A stretch of 24,834 nucleotides of DNA, taken from the IMG/VR virus record IMGVR_UViG_3300021957_000286, positions 1 through 24,834 of that record, one strand, 5' to 3'. A program made the position numbers and the translations under genes. The stretch comes from a virus. Each line of letters opens with the position of its first letter. Position 1 is the first letter of the stretch. This document shows, piece by piece, positions 14,162 through 22,181 of the stretch. Under the pieces are notes generated by a model that was not told the DNA's origin, ran no database searches, and saw only the letters and a program-made list of their open reading frames with translations.

Positions 14162-14716
14162 TTATTTTTTTACGCCATAATCATTATCAGCTTTAATACT
14201 TAATTTTGGTTTCATGTCAACTTTTTGATCATTTTGTTTTCCAACTGTAAGTTTTATAGCTGCGGGGTCTATTTTTTTATCAGTATCTTTTCTTCCAATT
14301 TTTACTTGAGATCCTGGTTGAGCTTGAACAGGAGGAGGAGCAGGAGGCATCTCTTGTTGATCGTCTTGTTGCTCTACATCTTGATCAGGCATAGGTTCTT
14401 TTTCAACAGTTTTATGTGTCTCTGCACCATTGGCATGTTTTTTAACTGACGTTTCTTTAGTTTTAGTATTTCTATCGTGAGCTTTTGTTTTTTTCTCATC
14501 TTTTTTAGCTTCAGCTACTTCTTCTGTATCTTCTCTGTAGCCTCTTCTCTTAAGATCTATTCTTTTACTTTCTAAATCATTTTTCTTTTGAAATTTAGAT
14601 CTTTCAGAGTTTGTTTTTCCTCTTGATATTTCATTGCCATCATTTATTCTTTCATTTAGAAAAAGTGTCCATTCAGCCAAAGATTTAAACTTAGATAGTA
14701 TTTTATCATCAATCAT
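14162..14716 (-). CDS. Disordered charged protein, 184 aa
   Basis: Only the first 30 residues look folded (KFKSLAEWTLFLNERIND). The rest is low complexity: Lys/Glu/Arg-rich to about residue 110, then a Gln/Pro/Asp part (DVEQQDDQQEMPPAPPPVQAQ) and a final KIDPAAIKLTVGKQNDQKVD segment. There are no motifs. It is the gene after DNA polymerase. Possibly a structural, scaffold-associated or interaction protein, based only on composition. Confidence 0.75.
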   Translation of the reverse strand: MIDDKILSKFKSLAEWTLFLNERINDGNEISRGKTNSERSKFQKKNDLESKRIDLKRRGYREDTEEVAEAKKDEKKTKAHDRNTKTKETSVKKHANGAETHKTVEKEPMPDQDVEQQDDQQEMPPAPPPVQAQPGSQVKIGRKDTDKKIDPAAIKLTVGKQNDQKVDMKPKLSIKADNDYGVKK

Positions 14717-14740
14717 TGTAATTCTCCATTACATTATTTA

Positions 14741-17242
14741 TTAGGAAAAGAAGTCGACTAACGTAGCTATTTTCTTAGTAGACCAACCAATAGGATTCAA
14801 TATGTGTTTAAACGGTTCATCAACTGTTTTTTCAAACATTTTTTCTCTATCAATAAATTGATCAATCTCTATTTCTTTTGGTAAAGATGTCATAAAAGAT
14901 ATAACATGAGTTCCTACATTGTTAGGTTCTCTCAAATATATAAATTTACCTTTTTCTCCATCTTTAATAGTTTCCCACTTACTAGTTAGTTTTTTAGTAT
15001 TGAGTAATCTATTGAAAGCTATAGCTCCTTTAACATGAGGAGGTGTACCCTTCATATAACCGTCTTTAAGAGTATATTCTGTCACGTTATTCATTGTTCT
15101 AGGAAAAGCAATGTCTTGAGGAACCATGTTCATATATTCTTCTTTAACTTCCTTAATATATTTTTGCAAAGTCTCTTCATCAGTACACAACGTAAGAGTA
15201 ATCATTTTTAAAAGTTTATCTCTCATAATCTGAGGTGTAGATGATCTAATAGCTTCTAACCCTTGAATTTTTATCTTAGGTTCTTTGTGTCTAAAACCTT
15301 CAGTGTCCCAAACAGACATTGCATATCTTTTCTTAGCTGTCCAAAAAGCAGAGTCTGCAATACACTCTCGCTTCATAATCATTTTTTGACCTAATGTATT
15401 CTGATACTTAGAAACACTATCGTAACCATCTTCTAATACTTTATCTAATTGATCCTCAGCAATTTTATCTAAAATATCAATTATCTCTTCTTTAGTTTTA
15501 TCACTAAAAAATTTATCAACAAGAGGTTGTACATCTAAATAATTAGAGTCTGTATCTATAGCTATAATATAATCTTTGCTGTCAGTTTTTAACAACTTAT
15601 TCATATAATTGTTAAGATTCTTCTCAGCTTCTTGAATAATAAATTGTCCAGATAAAGTAATAGATTCGCCTAATCGTTGATCGAACCATCTATAAAATTT
15701 ATTAGTTATAGCACCATAACCACTATTCAGTAGAATCTTTCTTACCTGCTGGTTATTTTTGTCATATGAATATTCTTTTCCTTCTCTTTGTTTCTTAAGC
15801 ATTCTATCTTTGTACATTAATCTTTCTTCGTACAAAGTTCTCATTAACTTAGGAATAATACCTTCCTTCTTTTTGCTAAACATCCAACCAGAACCAGCAA
15901 CAATATAATCTTTACTATCTTGAGGTAATGTTTCTCTATCTAAAAACTTTTTTATTCTAGCTTCAGGACTTATGTCAGGCCACACTTTAGATTTGTTTAT
16001 AATAGTTTCAGGTGAAATATTATATTGCATAATTAGATGAGGATATAGAGAGTTTACATCAAACGACAATACCCATCCATGTTTGCCAACAATAGGTTCT
16101 TTAACATAACCTCCTGGTATTTGATTAACCTTTTCTTTAGGTTCTACTCTAAAATGAGGTTGCATGTTTTGCTTGTTCAACTCGTTGTTTATCAACGAAT
16201 CCCACGATCTCACCGGCGAACCTACTTCATCGAAGTTCATACACGACTTATAAGCTATAGCTAGTTGTGCATCGATTAAACCTAATCTTTCATCTAGTTT
16301 CTTTACAAGATTAACATCCTGTATATTATAATCAATAAACTTTTGATAGTTTGTGTAGTACAACGTATGAAGACCTGTTACTTCACTGTGATCTAATTTT
16401 CTTTGGCCAAGTTCAAGATATGCAATCCAGTCAAGTCTATATGATTCTTGTGTAAAGTTTTTTCTATAAAGTAGAATGTAATCAATAACAGAAACACCTT
16501 TGATTGTTACTTCTTTTATATTAAGATTTTGATTGTTATCTTTTTTAATGTTAATTTCTCTCATGTCACATCTGTTCCATGGAGATAATTTATTAACATC
16601 AAATCCTAAATTAGTCAATCTATTGAAAATATAAGGAATATCGAATCCAGCTACGTTCCAACCTGTTACAACATCAGGAAAATTATCAGACCAAAACTTC
16701 ATAAACTTGCTTATGAGCTGATGCTCAGATTCACATTTAATGTAAACAACCTTATCAAGCATATCTTTTTCTAACTCAGAATTTTTTTCTGACCAATCAC
16801 CATCCCCAAAACATACAAACTTGTCAAGTATGTTATCATGTATACAAATAGCAGTTATAGGGTAAGCAGCATTTTCAACAGTAGGAAAACCTTCGTTAGA
16901 AGTTACCTCAATATCAATATTAAAGGTTCTTATTTCTTCTCTTTTCCATAACTTATCAGCGTTAGGAAAAGTTTCGTTAATATATGTTGAATGAAATAAA
17001 GGAAACCCATAAACTTTTAAATTAGGATGATCTTTAACAAAGTTATTAGCATCAGTCATTGTATTGAACTGTGTAGGTTTCAACCAATTACCATATATAG
17101 ACGTAACACCTGTATTTTTATTAGATTCAAGATATAGTGTGGGACTATATTTTAATTTGTGTCTGAATTCTTTTCCATCTTGTAATCCTCTTACAAAAAG
17201 AGTATTACCCCATCGATTCACATTTGTATAATATCTACTCAT
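14741..17242 (-). CDS. 43: Family B DNA polymerase, T4 gp43
   Basis: Replicative polymerase with 3'-5' proofreading. The length is 833 aa (T4 898). Exonuclease motifs: FNIDIEVT (Asp110, Glu112), NVAGFDIPY (Asp201) and YNIQD (305-309). Polymerase motifs: A DVNSLYP (395-401), B KILLNSGYG (502-510) and C DTDS (563-566). The C-terminal end carries GWSTKKIATLVDFFS, the kind of tail that binds the sliding clamp. All catalytic acids are present. It follows regA directly, as in T4 (45-44-62-regA-43). Confidence 0.97.
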   Translation of the reverse strand: MSRYYTNVNRWGNTLFVRGLQDGKEFRHKLKYSPTLYLESNKNTGVTSIYGNWLKPTQFNTMTDANNFVKDHPNLKVYGFPLFHSTYINETFPNADKLWKREEIRTFNIDIEVTSNEGFPTVENAAYPITAICIHDNILDKFVCFGDGDWSEKNSELEKDMLDKVVYIKCESEHQLISKFMKFWSDNFPDVVTGWNVAGFDIPYIFNRLTNLGFDVNKLSPWNRCDMREINIKKDNNQNLNIKEVTIKGVSVIDYILLYRKNFTQESYRLDWIAYLELGQRKLDHSEVTGLHTLYYTNYQKFIDYNIQDVNLVKKLDERLGLIDAQLAIAYKSCMNFDEVGSPVRSWDSLINNELNKQNMQPHFRVEPKEKVNQIPGGYVKEPIVGKHGWVLSFDVNSLYPHLIMQYNISPETIINKSKVWPDISPEARIKKFLDRETLPQDSKDYIVAGSGWMFSKKKEGIIPKLMRTLYEERLMYKDRMLKKQREGKEYSYDKNNQQVRKILLNSGYGAITNKFYRWFDQRLGESITLSGQFIIQEAEKNLNNYMNKLLKTDSKDYIIAIDTDSNYLDVQPLVDKFFSDKTKEEIIDILDKIAEDQLDKVLEDGYDSVSKYQNTLGQKMIMKRECIADSAFWTAKKRYAMSVWDTEGFRHKEPKIKIQGLEAIRSSTPQIMRDKLLKMITLTLCTDEETLQKYIKEVKEEYMNMVPQDIAFPRTMNNVTEYTLKDGYMKGTPPHVKGAIAFNRLLNTKKLTSKWETIKDGEKGKFIYLREPNNVGTHVISFMTSLPKEIEIDQFIDREKMFEKTVDEPFKHILNPIGWSTKKIATLVDFFS

Positions 17243-17257
17243 GCTACTGTTATAGAG

Positions 17258-17644
17258 TTATTTGGTTTTATTTTTACCAATTGTATAATTTTGTTTGAGA
17301 GTCCATTCGCTTTTTTCTTTGAATGGTATTACTTTGACTCTTGAAAGAGATGAAGGTTCTAGTTTGTCTTTGTCTATTATTGTACATAAATTCCATTGCT
17401 CTAATAATTTAGCTATGCCATTTCTTCTTTTAATATCATCAGGAGTAAGTTCTCTTTGATAACCATCTAACATAAAGAGTTCTCTGTAATGACAAATGTA
17501 GTACTGACCTCTTTTATGTAAAACGTGACAAGATTGGACGAGTTTCTTATTAGAACTCTCCATTCCTATTCTTGACAGTGTTTCAATAATTTTAAGGAAA
17601 TTATCGCGATCGCCCAATTTTACTTCTAATAAATTTTCTATCAT
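17258..17644 (-). CDS. regA: RegA translational repressor
   Basis: RNA-binding protein that blocks ribosome binding on early phage mRNAs, including its own. The length is 128 aa (T4 122). Conserved parts: IETLSRIGMESSNKKLVQSCHVLHKRGQYYICHYRELF in the first half, the DGYQRELTPDDIKRRNGIAKLLEQW helix, and the C-terminal EWTLKQNYTIG. It stands between 62/64-aa ORF and polymerase as in T4. A TATAAATA box lies about 31 nt before the ATG. Confidence 0.95.
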   Translation of the reverse strand: MIENLLEVKLGDRDNFLKIIETLSRIGMESSNKKLVQSCHVLHKRGQYYICHYRELFMLDGYQRELTPDDIKRRNGIAKLLEQWNLCTIIDKDKLEPSSLSRVKVIPFKEKSEWTLKQNYTIGKNKTK

Positions 17645-17674
17645 AACCTAACGCATAATTTATGTTTGCTAAGT

Positions 17675-17682
17675 TATTTATA
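17675..17682 (-). promoter_or_regulatory. T4-type late promoter candidate before regA
   Basis: Exact TATAAATA on the minus strand (17682-17675), just after the stop of the 64-aa gene and about 31 nt before the regA ATG. The leader would be about 20 nt and contain a short AGGT site. A late promoter here would keep regA and polymerase on into the late phase. In T4 this region is early/middle, so the call is tentative. Confidence 0.5.
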
Positions 17683-17687
17683 ATAAT

Positions 17688-17882
17688 TTACTTTTTCAAT
17701 TTAAAAAATATATATTCTTCGCCGTTTTGAGCTTTTATTGAAATAGAAGGTACGTTTTTATCTACATCTTGTTTACCAACATATTCCCATTTATATCCAT
17801 TGGTCATTTGTTCGTTCATTTTATTAATAAAATTTTCATTATCTGTACTAAACATTGCTGCTAATAACACTAATATACCCAT
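17688..17882 (-). CDS. Small protein with hydrophobic N-terminus, 64 aa
   Basis: The frame runs back to a TTG at 17912, but AGGAGG lies 6 nt before the ATG at 17882, and that ATG shares a base with the stop of gene 62 (TAATG), so I use it. Residues 2-11 (GILVLLAAMF) are hydrophobic, a short signal-like or membrane-anchor stretch. The rest (NINKMNEQMTN-like region, then YKWEYVGKQD and EEYIFFKLKK) looks like a small beta domain. The family is unknown; position is between 62 and regA. Confidence 0.7.
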   Translation of the reverse strand: MGILVLLAAMFSTDNENFINKMNEQMTNGYKWEYVGKQDVDKNVPSISIKAQNGEEYIFFKLKK

Positions 17883-18313
17883 TATTTTCCTCCTTTTCGT
17901 TTTTGAAACCAATCAAGTATTACTTTTTTATCATCTTCTTTAATTAACTTTTCATATTGTTTAGCTACCCTACTAGAAACATTAAAATATTCACTCAGTG
18001 GTTCAACATATTCTGAAGTAAAATTCTTAGCCCACTTAGACCAATAATTTTTCTTAGGTAATCCATGAAAGTAAAAGTCAAAACACATTTGATCAGAAAT
18101 GTGTACATCTTTATTTAATTCATTTGCGTATAAAATAGTATCACTTCTTTGAGACATAGCTAAGTTTGTTAGATATTTGTTAAATCCATTCAAGTTGTCA
18201 GGATGACTTTTGTTAGATATGCTTTTTAAAAATACAAAAGGATTAATCTTTTCTTCTTCTATTTGATATTCTACAGGTCTGTTTATAACATCTCCAAATA
18301 AATCTATTTCCAT
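17882..18313 (-). CDS. 62: Clamp loader small subunit, T4 gp62
   Basis: Partner of gp44 in the complex that loads the sliding clamp. The length is 143 aa against 187 in T4, short but typical of marine relatives. The hallmark stretch is SDTILYANELNKDVHISDQM (57-76), followed by CFDFYFHGLPKKNYWSKWAK. It overlaps gene 44 by 10 nt and is coupled by TAATG to the next gene. There is no ATPase motif, as expected for this subunit. Confidence 0.9.
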   Translation of the reverse strand: MEIDLFGDVINRPVEYQIEEEKINPFVFLKSISNKSHPDNLNGFNKYLTNLAMSQRSDTILYANELNKDVHISDQMCFDFYFHGLPKKNYWSKWAKNFTSEYVEPLSEYFNVSSRVAKQYEKLIKEDDKKVILDWFQKRKGGK

Positions 18314-19242
18314 TTCACACCTTTTATAACTTCAATTACAAAAGCAGCTAGGTTTATTTCTTGATTTGTAACAAATGCAGCTTTATGTTGATAATCACTC
18401 ATACAAAGTATAAGAGTTGGAATAGATTCTTCTTGAATATAATCAACTATGTTTGTATACAGATCATTAAACAACTGATCAATATCAGGGTTATCAGATA
18501 TCCACTGTCGACATGATTTAAAATCACTTTTTTTCATAAAATTAATTAACGTCTTTACTTTGTTAGTATTAACAATAGATATGATTCCACTATCAATGTT
18601 ATTATTAACTTGACTATATCTCTGTAGCTCGTTAATAATTCTTCTTGTATCAGGATAAAAACGTTGTACAATTTCTAAAACACTAGCTTGATTAAATTCT
18701 ATTTCTTCAGAAGTAAGAATTTTAAACATTCTTCTTGCTATGTTAGCCATCATAGTAGGTTTTTCATCAGCGTTAACGCCAAAATCAATAACAGAACAAC
18801 GTGAATGTAATGGTGCTATAATTTTATGTTTAAAATTACACGTCAGTATGAATCTACTATTTTTAGAGAACTCTTCTATAAAATTTCTTAAAGCTGGCTG
18901 TACAGCTAAACCTAAGTAATCAGCTTCGTCAATGATAACAACTTTAGGTTTATCTTTCATAGACGAAGTGCTTACAAACTTCTTTATCTTATCTCTTAAA
19001 ACATCTATAGATCTACCTTCGTCTGAACCATTAACAACAATGTAATCAGAACCTAATTCTTTACATAGAGCTTTCGCTGCAGTAGTTTTTCCTGTACCAG
19101 CTGAACCAGAAAATAATAGATTAGTAACTTCACCTTTACTAATTAAGTTCTCAAAAGTTTTCGTAAGGTTAGTAGGTAAGATTATCTCGCTTATCTTTTC
19201 AGGTCTATACTTTTCAGCCCAAATAAATTGTTCAGTTATCAT
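18304..19242 (-). CDS. 44: Clamp loader ATPase, T4 gp44
   Basis: AAA+ ATPase that opens and loads the gp45 clamp. A longer frame reaches an ATG at 19308, but its first 22 residues lie over another ORF. The ATG at 19242 has AGAG 7 nt upstream and gives 312 aa, near T4 gp44 (319). Motifs: Walker A GSAGTGKT (46-53), Walker B IIDEAD (103-108), sensor LTCNFKHKI (133-141) and the SRC box (147-149) carrying the arginine finger. The protein begins WAEKYRPEKI, the usual opening of clamp loaders. Confidence 0.95.
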   Translation of the reverse strand: MITEQFIWAEKYRPEKISEIILPTNLTKTFENLISKGEVTNLLFSGSAGTGKTTAAKALCKELGSDYIVVNGSDEGRSIDVLRDKIKKFVSTSSMKDKPKVVIIDEADYLGLAVQPALRNFIEEFSKNSRFILTCNFKHKIIAPLHSRCSVIDFGVNADEKPTMMANIARRMFKILTSEEIEFNQASVLEIVQRFYPDTRRIINELQRYSQVNNNIDSGIISIVNTNKVKTLINFMKKSDFKSCRQWISDNPDIDQLFNDLYTNIVDYIQEESIPTLILCMSDYQHKAAFVTNQEINLAAFVIEVIKGVKWK

Positions 19243-19387
19243 ATTTCTCTTTTCTTTTTTTATTGTTATAGCTTTTTTGCTTAAAATCTTTTTTGTTATA
19301 TTGTTCATCTGGATGAAACATCATCCACTTTGTTATATTATTTTCTTTGGCCCAATAGCCAATTAAATCTAGTTTATGCTTCTTCAT
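19232..19387 (-). CDS. Hypothetical basic protein, 51 aa
   Basis: A frame from an ATG at 19387 to a TGA at 19234-19232. It overlaps the 90-aa gene by 14 nt and gene 44 by 11 nt, so it fills the whole gap between them. The sequence starts MKKHKLDLIGYWAKENNITK and ends in a very basic tail (QKSYNNKKRKEKYDN). The WAKENNITKWMMFHPDEQ centre looks like folded protein. The gene 44 ribosome site lies inside its 3' end. No family was recognised. Confidence 0.6.
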   Translation of the reverse strand: MKKHKLDLIGYWAKENNITKWMMFHPDEQYNKKDFKQKSYNNKKRKEKYDN

Positions 19388-19646
19388 TTTTTTCTTCCTG
19401 TAACATTAAGTGTAATTGTAAAGGTACTAACATATGTAGTTTATAGTTTTCTGCTTTTGGATCTTCTACCAATTTATCTTTATATTTGTTTATATAATCT
19501 ATAGCATCAGTTACTGTCAAATTTAACATTTTATGATGTACTTCTTTTCCTGTTGATAATAATTTATCAGCAGCCATGTGTGCATCCATTATAGAATCTT
19601 CTAAAATAATTCTTTCTTCAGTTGTTAGATTATTGTCCTTTGACAT
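19374..19646 (-). CDS. Hypothetical protein, 90 aa
   Basis: Acidic helical protein between clamp and clamp loader genes, overlapping gene 45 by 17 nt. GAGGG precedes the ATG at 19646. Segments include LTTEERIILEDSIMDAHMAA and VTDAIDYINKYKDKLV. T4 has small genes near this place (such as rpbA), but I see no clear resemblance. The function is unknown. Confidence 0.78.
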   Translation of the reverse strand: MSKDNNLTTEERIILEDSIMDAHMAADKLLSTGKEVHHKMLNLTVTDAIDYINKYKDKLVEDPKAENYKLHMLVPLQLHLMLQEEKNEEA

Positions 19647-20283
19647 AATTACCCTCTGGTTGTAATGCTACATAATATGTAATGTAATTTCCTTCAAACT
19701 TTACTAGACCTTTAGTACAAATAGCTATCTTATAATCATCTGGTACCATCTTTAACTTATCGACAGATATAGACAACTCATAAACATCTGATGTCTCTGG
19801 AATATCTACACTAAACACATTACTGTTAGGTATAGATTTATCATGAGCTAAAATACCTTTATTGCTAAATGTTAGATCTGTAGCGTTGTTGATACTGCAA
19901 GCTCTTATTATCATTGATAGTGTATTTCTATCTAAATTTGTATGTAATTCCTCACTAGGTAAAGTAACACCATTATCTGGTGGGGACGTTACAACAGTTG
20001 GATCAGCATAAAAATATTTCTGAGTTATCTTACCTTGTTTTAAGGTTAACGATTCGTCACCAAGTTCTAACTCAGGATCTTCAAACAAAGATACGACACC
20101 TAAAAATTCATTTAGATCATATATACATACTTGCTTATCAAAAGTTTCTTCAATAGTACTACGTGCATATATATCTTTAACATTGCTAATAGTTTCTAAT
20201 ATATTACCAGGCTTAATTACAATCGATTGGTTAATTGTAGAAAAATTCTTTAGAGTTGCTAAAGTTGGTTTACTCAGTTTCAT
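19630..20283 (-). CDS. 45: Sliding clamp, T4 gp45
   Basis: Trimeric processivity clamp that rings DNA, holds the polymerase and, in T4, activates late transcription. The length is 217 aa (T4 228). The N-terminus MKLSKPTLATLKNFSTINQSI closely follows T4 gp45. CIYDLNEFLGVVSLFEDPELEL and the C-terminal KFEGNYITYYVALQPEGN match equivalent regions. Late promoters of the TATAAATA type seen in this window depend on this clamp in T4. It overlaps the 188-aa gene upstream by 14 nt. Confidence 0.95.
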   Translation of the reverse strand: MKLSKPTLATLKNFSTINQSIVIKPGNILETISNVKDIYARSTIEETFDKQVCIYDLNEFLGVVSLFEDPELELGDESLTLKQGKITQKYFYADPTVVTSPPDNGVTLPSEELHTNLDRNTLSMIIRACSINNATDLTFSNKGILAHDKSIPNSNVFSVDIPETSDVYELSISVDKLKMVPDDYKIAICTKGLVKFEGNYITYYVALQPEGNYVKGQ

Positions 20284-20836
20284 TTCTTTTCCTTTTAAAT
20301 CTTCTTTTCTTTGTTATAGGAGTATCGTCAATTTTTTTCAAAGATTCTATGTTCCAAGTATCACCCTTCATAAACTCACTTGTTGTTCCAGCTGCAACAA
20401 CAACCCAATTAGTTTTTTGTCCCATATACTCTCCAAAATAATCACTTATCCAATCGCCAGTTCTCAAATACCAATTGATATCTGTTGCATAACCTTCCCA
20501 CAAATTATACATTGTAGTATTCTTTGCTCTTTGTTTGCTATCTGACAAACCTAATTTAGTTGATTGTTTATATGAGGACGCTTGTTCTTTAGCAGTTTTT
20601 AACCATTTTAGTACTTCTTTGAGTTCAACCATTTGGTTGTCATATACGGAAGAATGATAGGTTTTATTTTTTGATGGGCCATTTTTCTCAACTCGAAGTT
20701 CTCTAGCTTTCTTCAACCTTTCAGCTGCAGCAGCTCTTTGTTCTTCGGACATAGGCTTTCTTTTGCGTTTTATTTTTATAGGTTTTCTCTTACCCATAAT
20801 TTCTTTCGCAAGTTTATCTTTATCTATCTTTACCAT
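20270..20836 (-). CDS. Basic hypothetical protein, 188 aa
   Basis: A Lys/Arg-rich N-terminal helix (RKPIKIKRKRKPMSEEQRAAA, then ERLKKARELRVEKNG) is followed by a more folded part containing LKEVLKWLKTAKEQASSYKQ, TDINWYLRTGDWISDYFGEY and KTNWVVVAAG. A basic tail ends KKRRFKRKRNETE. It lies directly upstream of the sliding clamp. A nucleic-acid-binding role would fit the composition but is inference. Its ribosome site (AAGGG) sits in the 3' arm of a hairpin at 20840-20870. Confidence 0.82.
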   Translation of the reverse strand: MVKIDKDKLAKEIMGKRKPIKIKRKRKPMSEEQRAAAAERLKKARELRVEKNGPSKNKTYHSSVYDNQMVELKEVLKWLKTAKEQASSYKQSTKLGLSDSKQRAKNTTMYNLWEGYATDINWYLRTGDWISDYFGEYMGQKTNWVVVAAGTTSEFMKGDTWNIESLKKIDDTPITKKRRFKRKRNETE

Positions 20837-20839
20837 TTT

Positions 20840-20870
20840 ATTTCCCTTTCTATTATTATTATAGGGAAAT
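20840..20870 (-). promoter_or_regulatory. Hairpin over the ribosome site of the 188-aa gene, with a TATAAT element
   Basis: ATTTCCCT (20870-20863) and AGGGAAAT (20847-20840) form a perfect 8-bp stem around a 15-nt A+T loop. The 3' arm contains the AAGGG Shine-Dalgarno sequence for the ATG at 20836. The loop side begins with TATAAT (20863-20858), a possible promoter -10 box. If transcription starts in the loop the hairpin would be lost, but readthrough RNA would have the ribosome site masked. Confidence 0.4.
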
Positions 20871-20876
20871 TAAATT

Positions 20877-21080
20877 TTATTTTTTAGATGAAGTTTTTTT
20901 TACTTTGTAATTTTTTTCGTCTTGATGAAAAGACACTAGCCATTTGATGTCGGTTTTCATTTCTGTAATAGCATTTTGTATGTGAGATAAATGATTAGTT
21001 TCAATAATGTAAACTCTCCAGGCTACAAATCCAACCACAGATACTAAAGAAGTAATAAAAAGTGTTTCGTAAAAAGTCAT
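20877..21080 (-). CDS. Small single-span membrane protein, 67 aa
   Basis: A short N-terminus leads into one clear transmembrane helix (residues 5-26, ETLFITSLVSVVGFVAWRVYII), then a helical cytoplasmic part (SHIQNAITEMKTDIKWLVSF) and a lysine-rich tail. AGGAA precedes the ATG at 21080. A TATAAATA box lies 68 nt upstream. Its size and topology would suit a spanin- or holin-like helper or an infection-time membrane protein, but nothing identifies which. Confidence 0.72.
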   Translation of the reverse strand: MTFYETLFITSLVSVVGFVAWRVYIIETNHLSHIQNAITEMKTDIKWLVSFHQDEKNYKVKKTSSKK

Positions 21081-21146
21081 AGTAGTTCCTATAAATTAAA
21101 AAATATATACAATTGCTGTTTTAGCAACAGGAGCTACCTGGACATT

Positions 21147-22181
21147 CTATTTATAAATCTTATTATGTGTACTGTTACATTTTATAAAAGTTGTACATTT
21201 ACATATTTCTTTTAAGGCTTCTGCTCCTACATAAGTACAAGAAGATCTTAAACCACCTAATATTTCTTGAACTGTAGGAGTTAAAGGACCTTTAAAATCA
21301 ATTGTTACTATCTTACCTTCAGAAGCTTTATAATGAGCTAACCCTTCATTATATTTTTCTTGAGCTTTCATAGATGACATTCCATAAAATTCTTTTACCA
21401 TCTTTCCATCAATAGTTTTTAATTCGCCTCCAGATTCTTTATGACCTGCTAGCATTCCTCCTAACATAACAAAGTGAGCTCCTCCTCCAAATGCTTTTGC
21501 AACATCTCCTGAAGTTGTACATCCACCGTCTCCTATTATATGTCCTCCAATACCATTAGCAGCATCAGCACATTCTATAATTGCAGATAGTTGAGGATAT
21601 CCAACACCAGTTTGTATTCTTGTTGTACATACACTTCCAGGACCAATACCTATTTTTATGATGTCAGCTCCAGCTAGTAATAATTCTTGAGTTTGTTCTG
21701 CTGTACAAACATTACCAGCTACAATAATTGTATCAGGATTCGAATCTCTTAATCTTTTTATAAAATTAACAAATCTTTCTGTGTATCCATTTGCTACATC
21801 TATGTTTAACCATTTAATTGTATTCTTAGGCAATTTACCCTTTAACATTTTCCATTTTTGTACATCTAAATCTGTTATTCCAGTTGTATAACCTATGTTG
21901 TTTCTAGGTTTTGAAAAAAATAAATCGTATAATGTTTCAACATCATAATGTTTATGTAAGAAAGTTAACATTTTAAACTTATCTAAAATTTTACTTATTT
22001 CAATTGTACCCGTTGTATCCATGTTAGAAGCTATTATCGGAACGCCTTTCCATTTAGCGTTACTATTTAAAAAAGTATAAGATCTTTCAAGGTTTACTTG
22101 AGATCTTGATTTAAGAGTACTTCTTTTAGGTCTTATTAAAACATCTTCAAAGTTTAATTTTATATCATTTTCAATTCGCAT
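21147..22181 (-). CDS. guaC: GMP reductase
   Basis: Converts GMP to IMP with NADPH, feeding guanine nucleotides back into the purine pool. It matches E. coli GuaC along its length: MRIENDIKLNFEDVLIRPKR start, IASNMDT, IDVANGY, the catalytic loop GIGPGSVCTTR with Cys185 (E. coli Cys186), DGGCTT, MLGGMLAGHKESGG, FYGMSS and GLRSSCTYVGA. Two in-frame ATGs exist. The second, at 22181, is 7 nt after GGGAG and aligns with the E. coli start, so I use it (344 aa). The lack of CBS domains and the CTTRIQTGVGYPQ loop mark a GMP reductase rather than IMP dehydrogenase. It overlaps the phosphoribosyltransferase gene by 11 nt. Confidence 0.94.
   Translation of the reverse strand: MRIENDIKLNFEDVLIRPKRSTLKSRSQVNLERSYTFLNSNAKWKGVPIIASNMDTTGTIEISKILDKFKMLTFLHKHYDVETLYDLFFSKPRNNIGYTTGITDLDVQKWKMLKGKLPKNTIKWLNIDVANGYTERFVNFIKRLRDSNPDTIIVAGNVCTAEQTQELLLAGADIIKIGIGPGSVCTTRIQTGVGYPQLSAIIECADAANGIGGHIIGDGGCTTSGDVAKAFGGGAHFVMLGGMLAGHKESGGELKTIDGKMVKEFYGMSSMKAQEKYNEGLAHYKASEGKIVTIDFKGPLTPTVQEILGGLRSSCTYVGAEALKEICKCTTFIKCNSTHNKIYK
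21148..21155 (-). promoter_or_regulatory. T4-type late promoter candidate before the 67-aa membrane protein
   Basis: Exact TATAAATA on the minus strand (21155-21148), overlapping the last codons of guaC. The 66 nt from there to the membrane-protein start hold a small TTGCT/AGCAA hairpin (near 21124-21110) followed by a T-rich stretch, and no other gene. Confidence 0.5.

Noticed and set aside
19243-19308. 22-residue N-terminal extension of gene 44
   Set aside because: Clamp loaders start near WAEKYRP; the extension is low-complexity Lys/Ile sequence lying over the 51-aa ORF, and AGAG suits the ATG at 19242.
21110-21146. Cys-rich reading IECPGSSCC after guaC
   Set aside because: Nine codons with no start and a stop directly upstream; most likely chance within the late-promoter leader.
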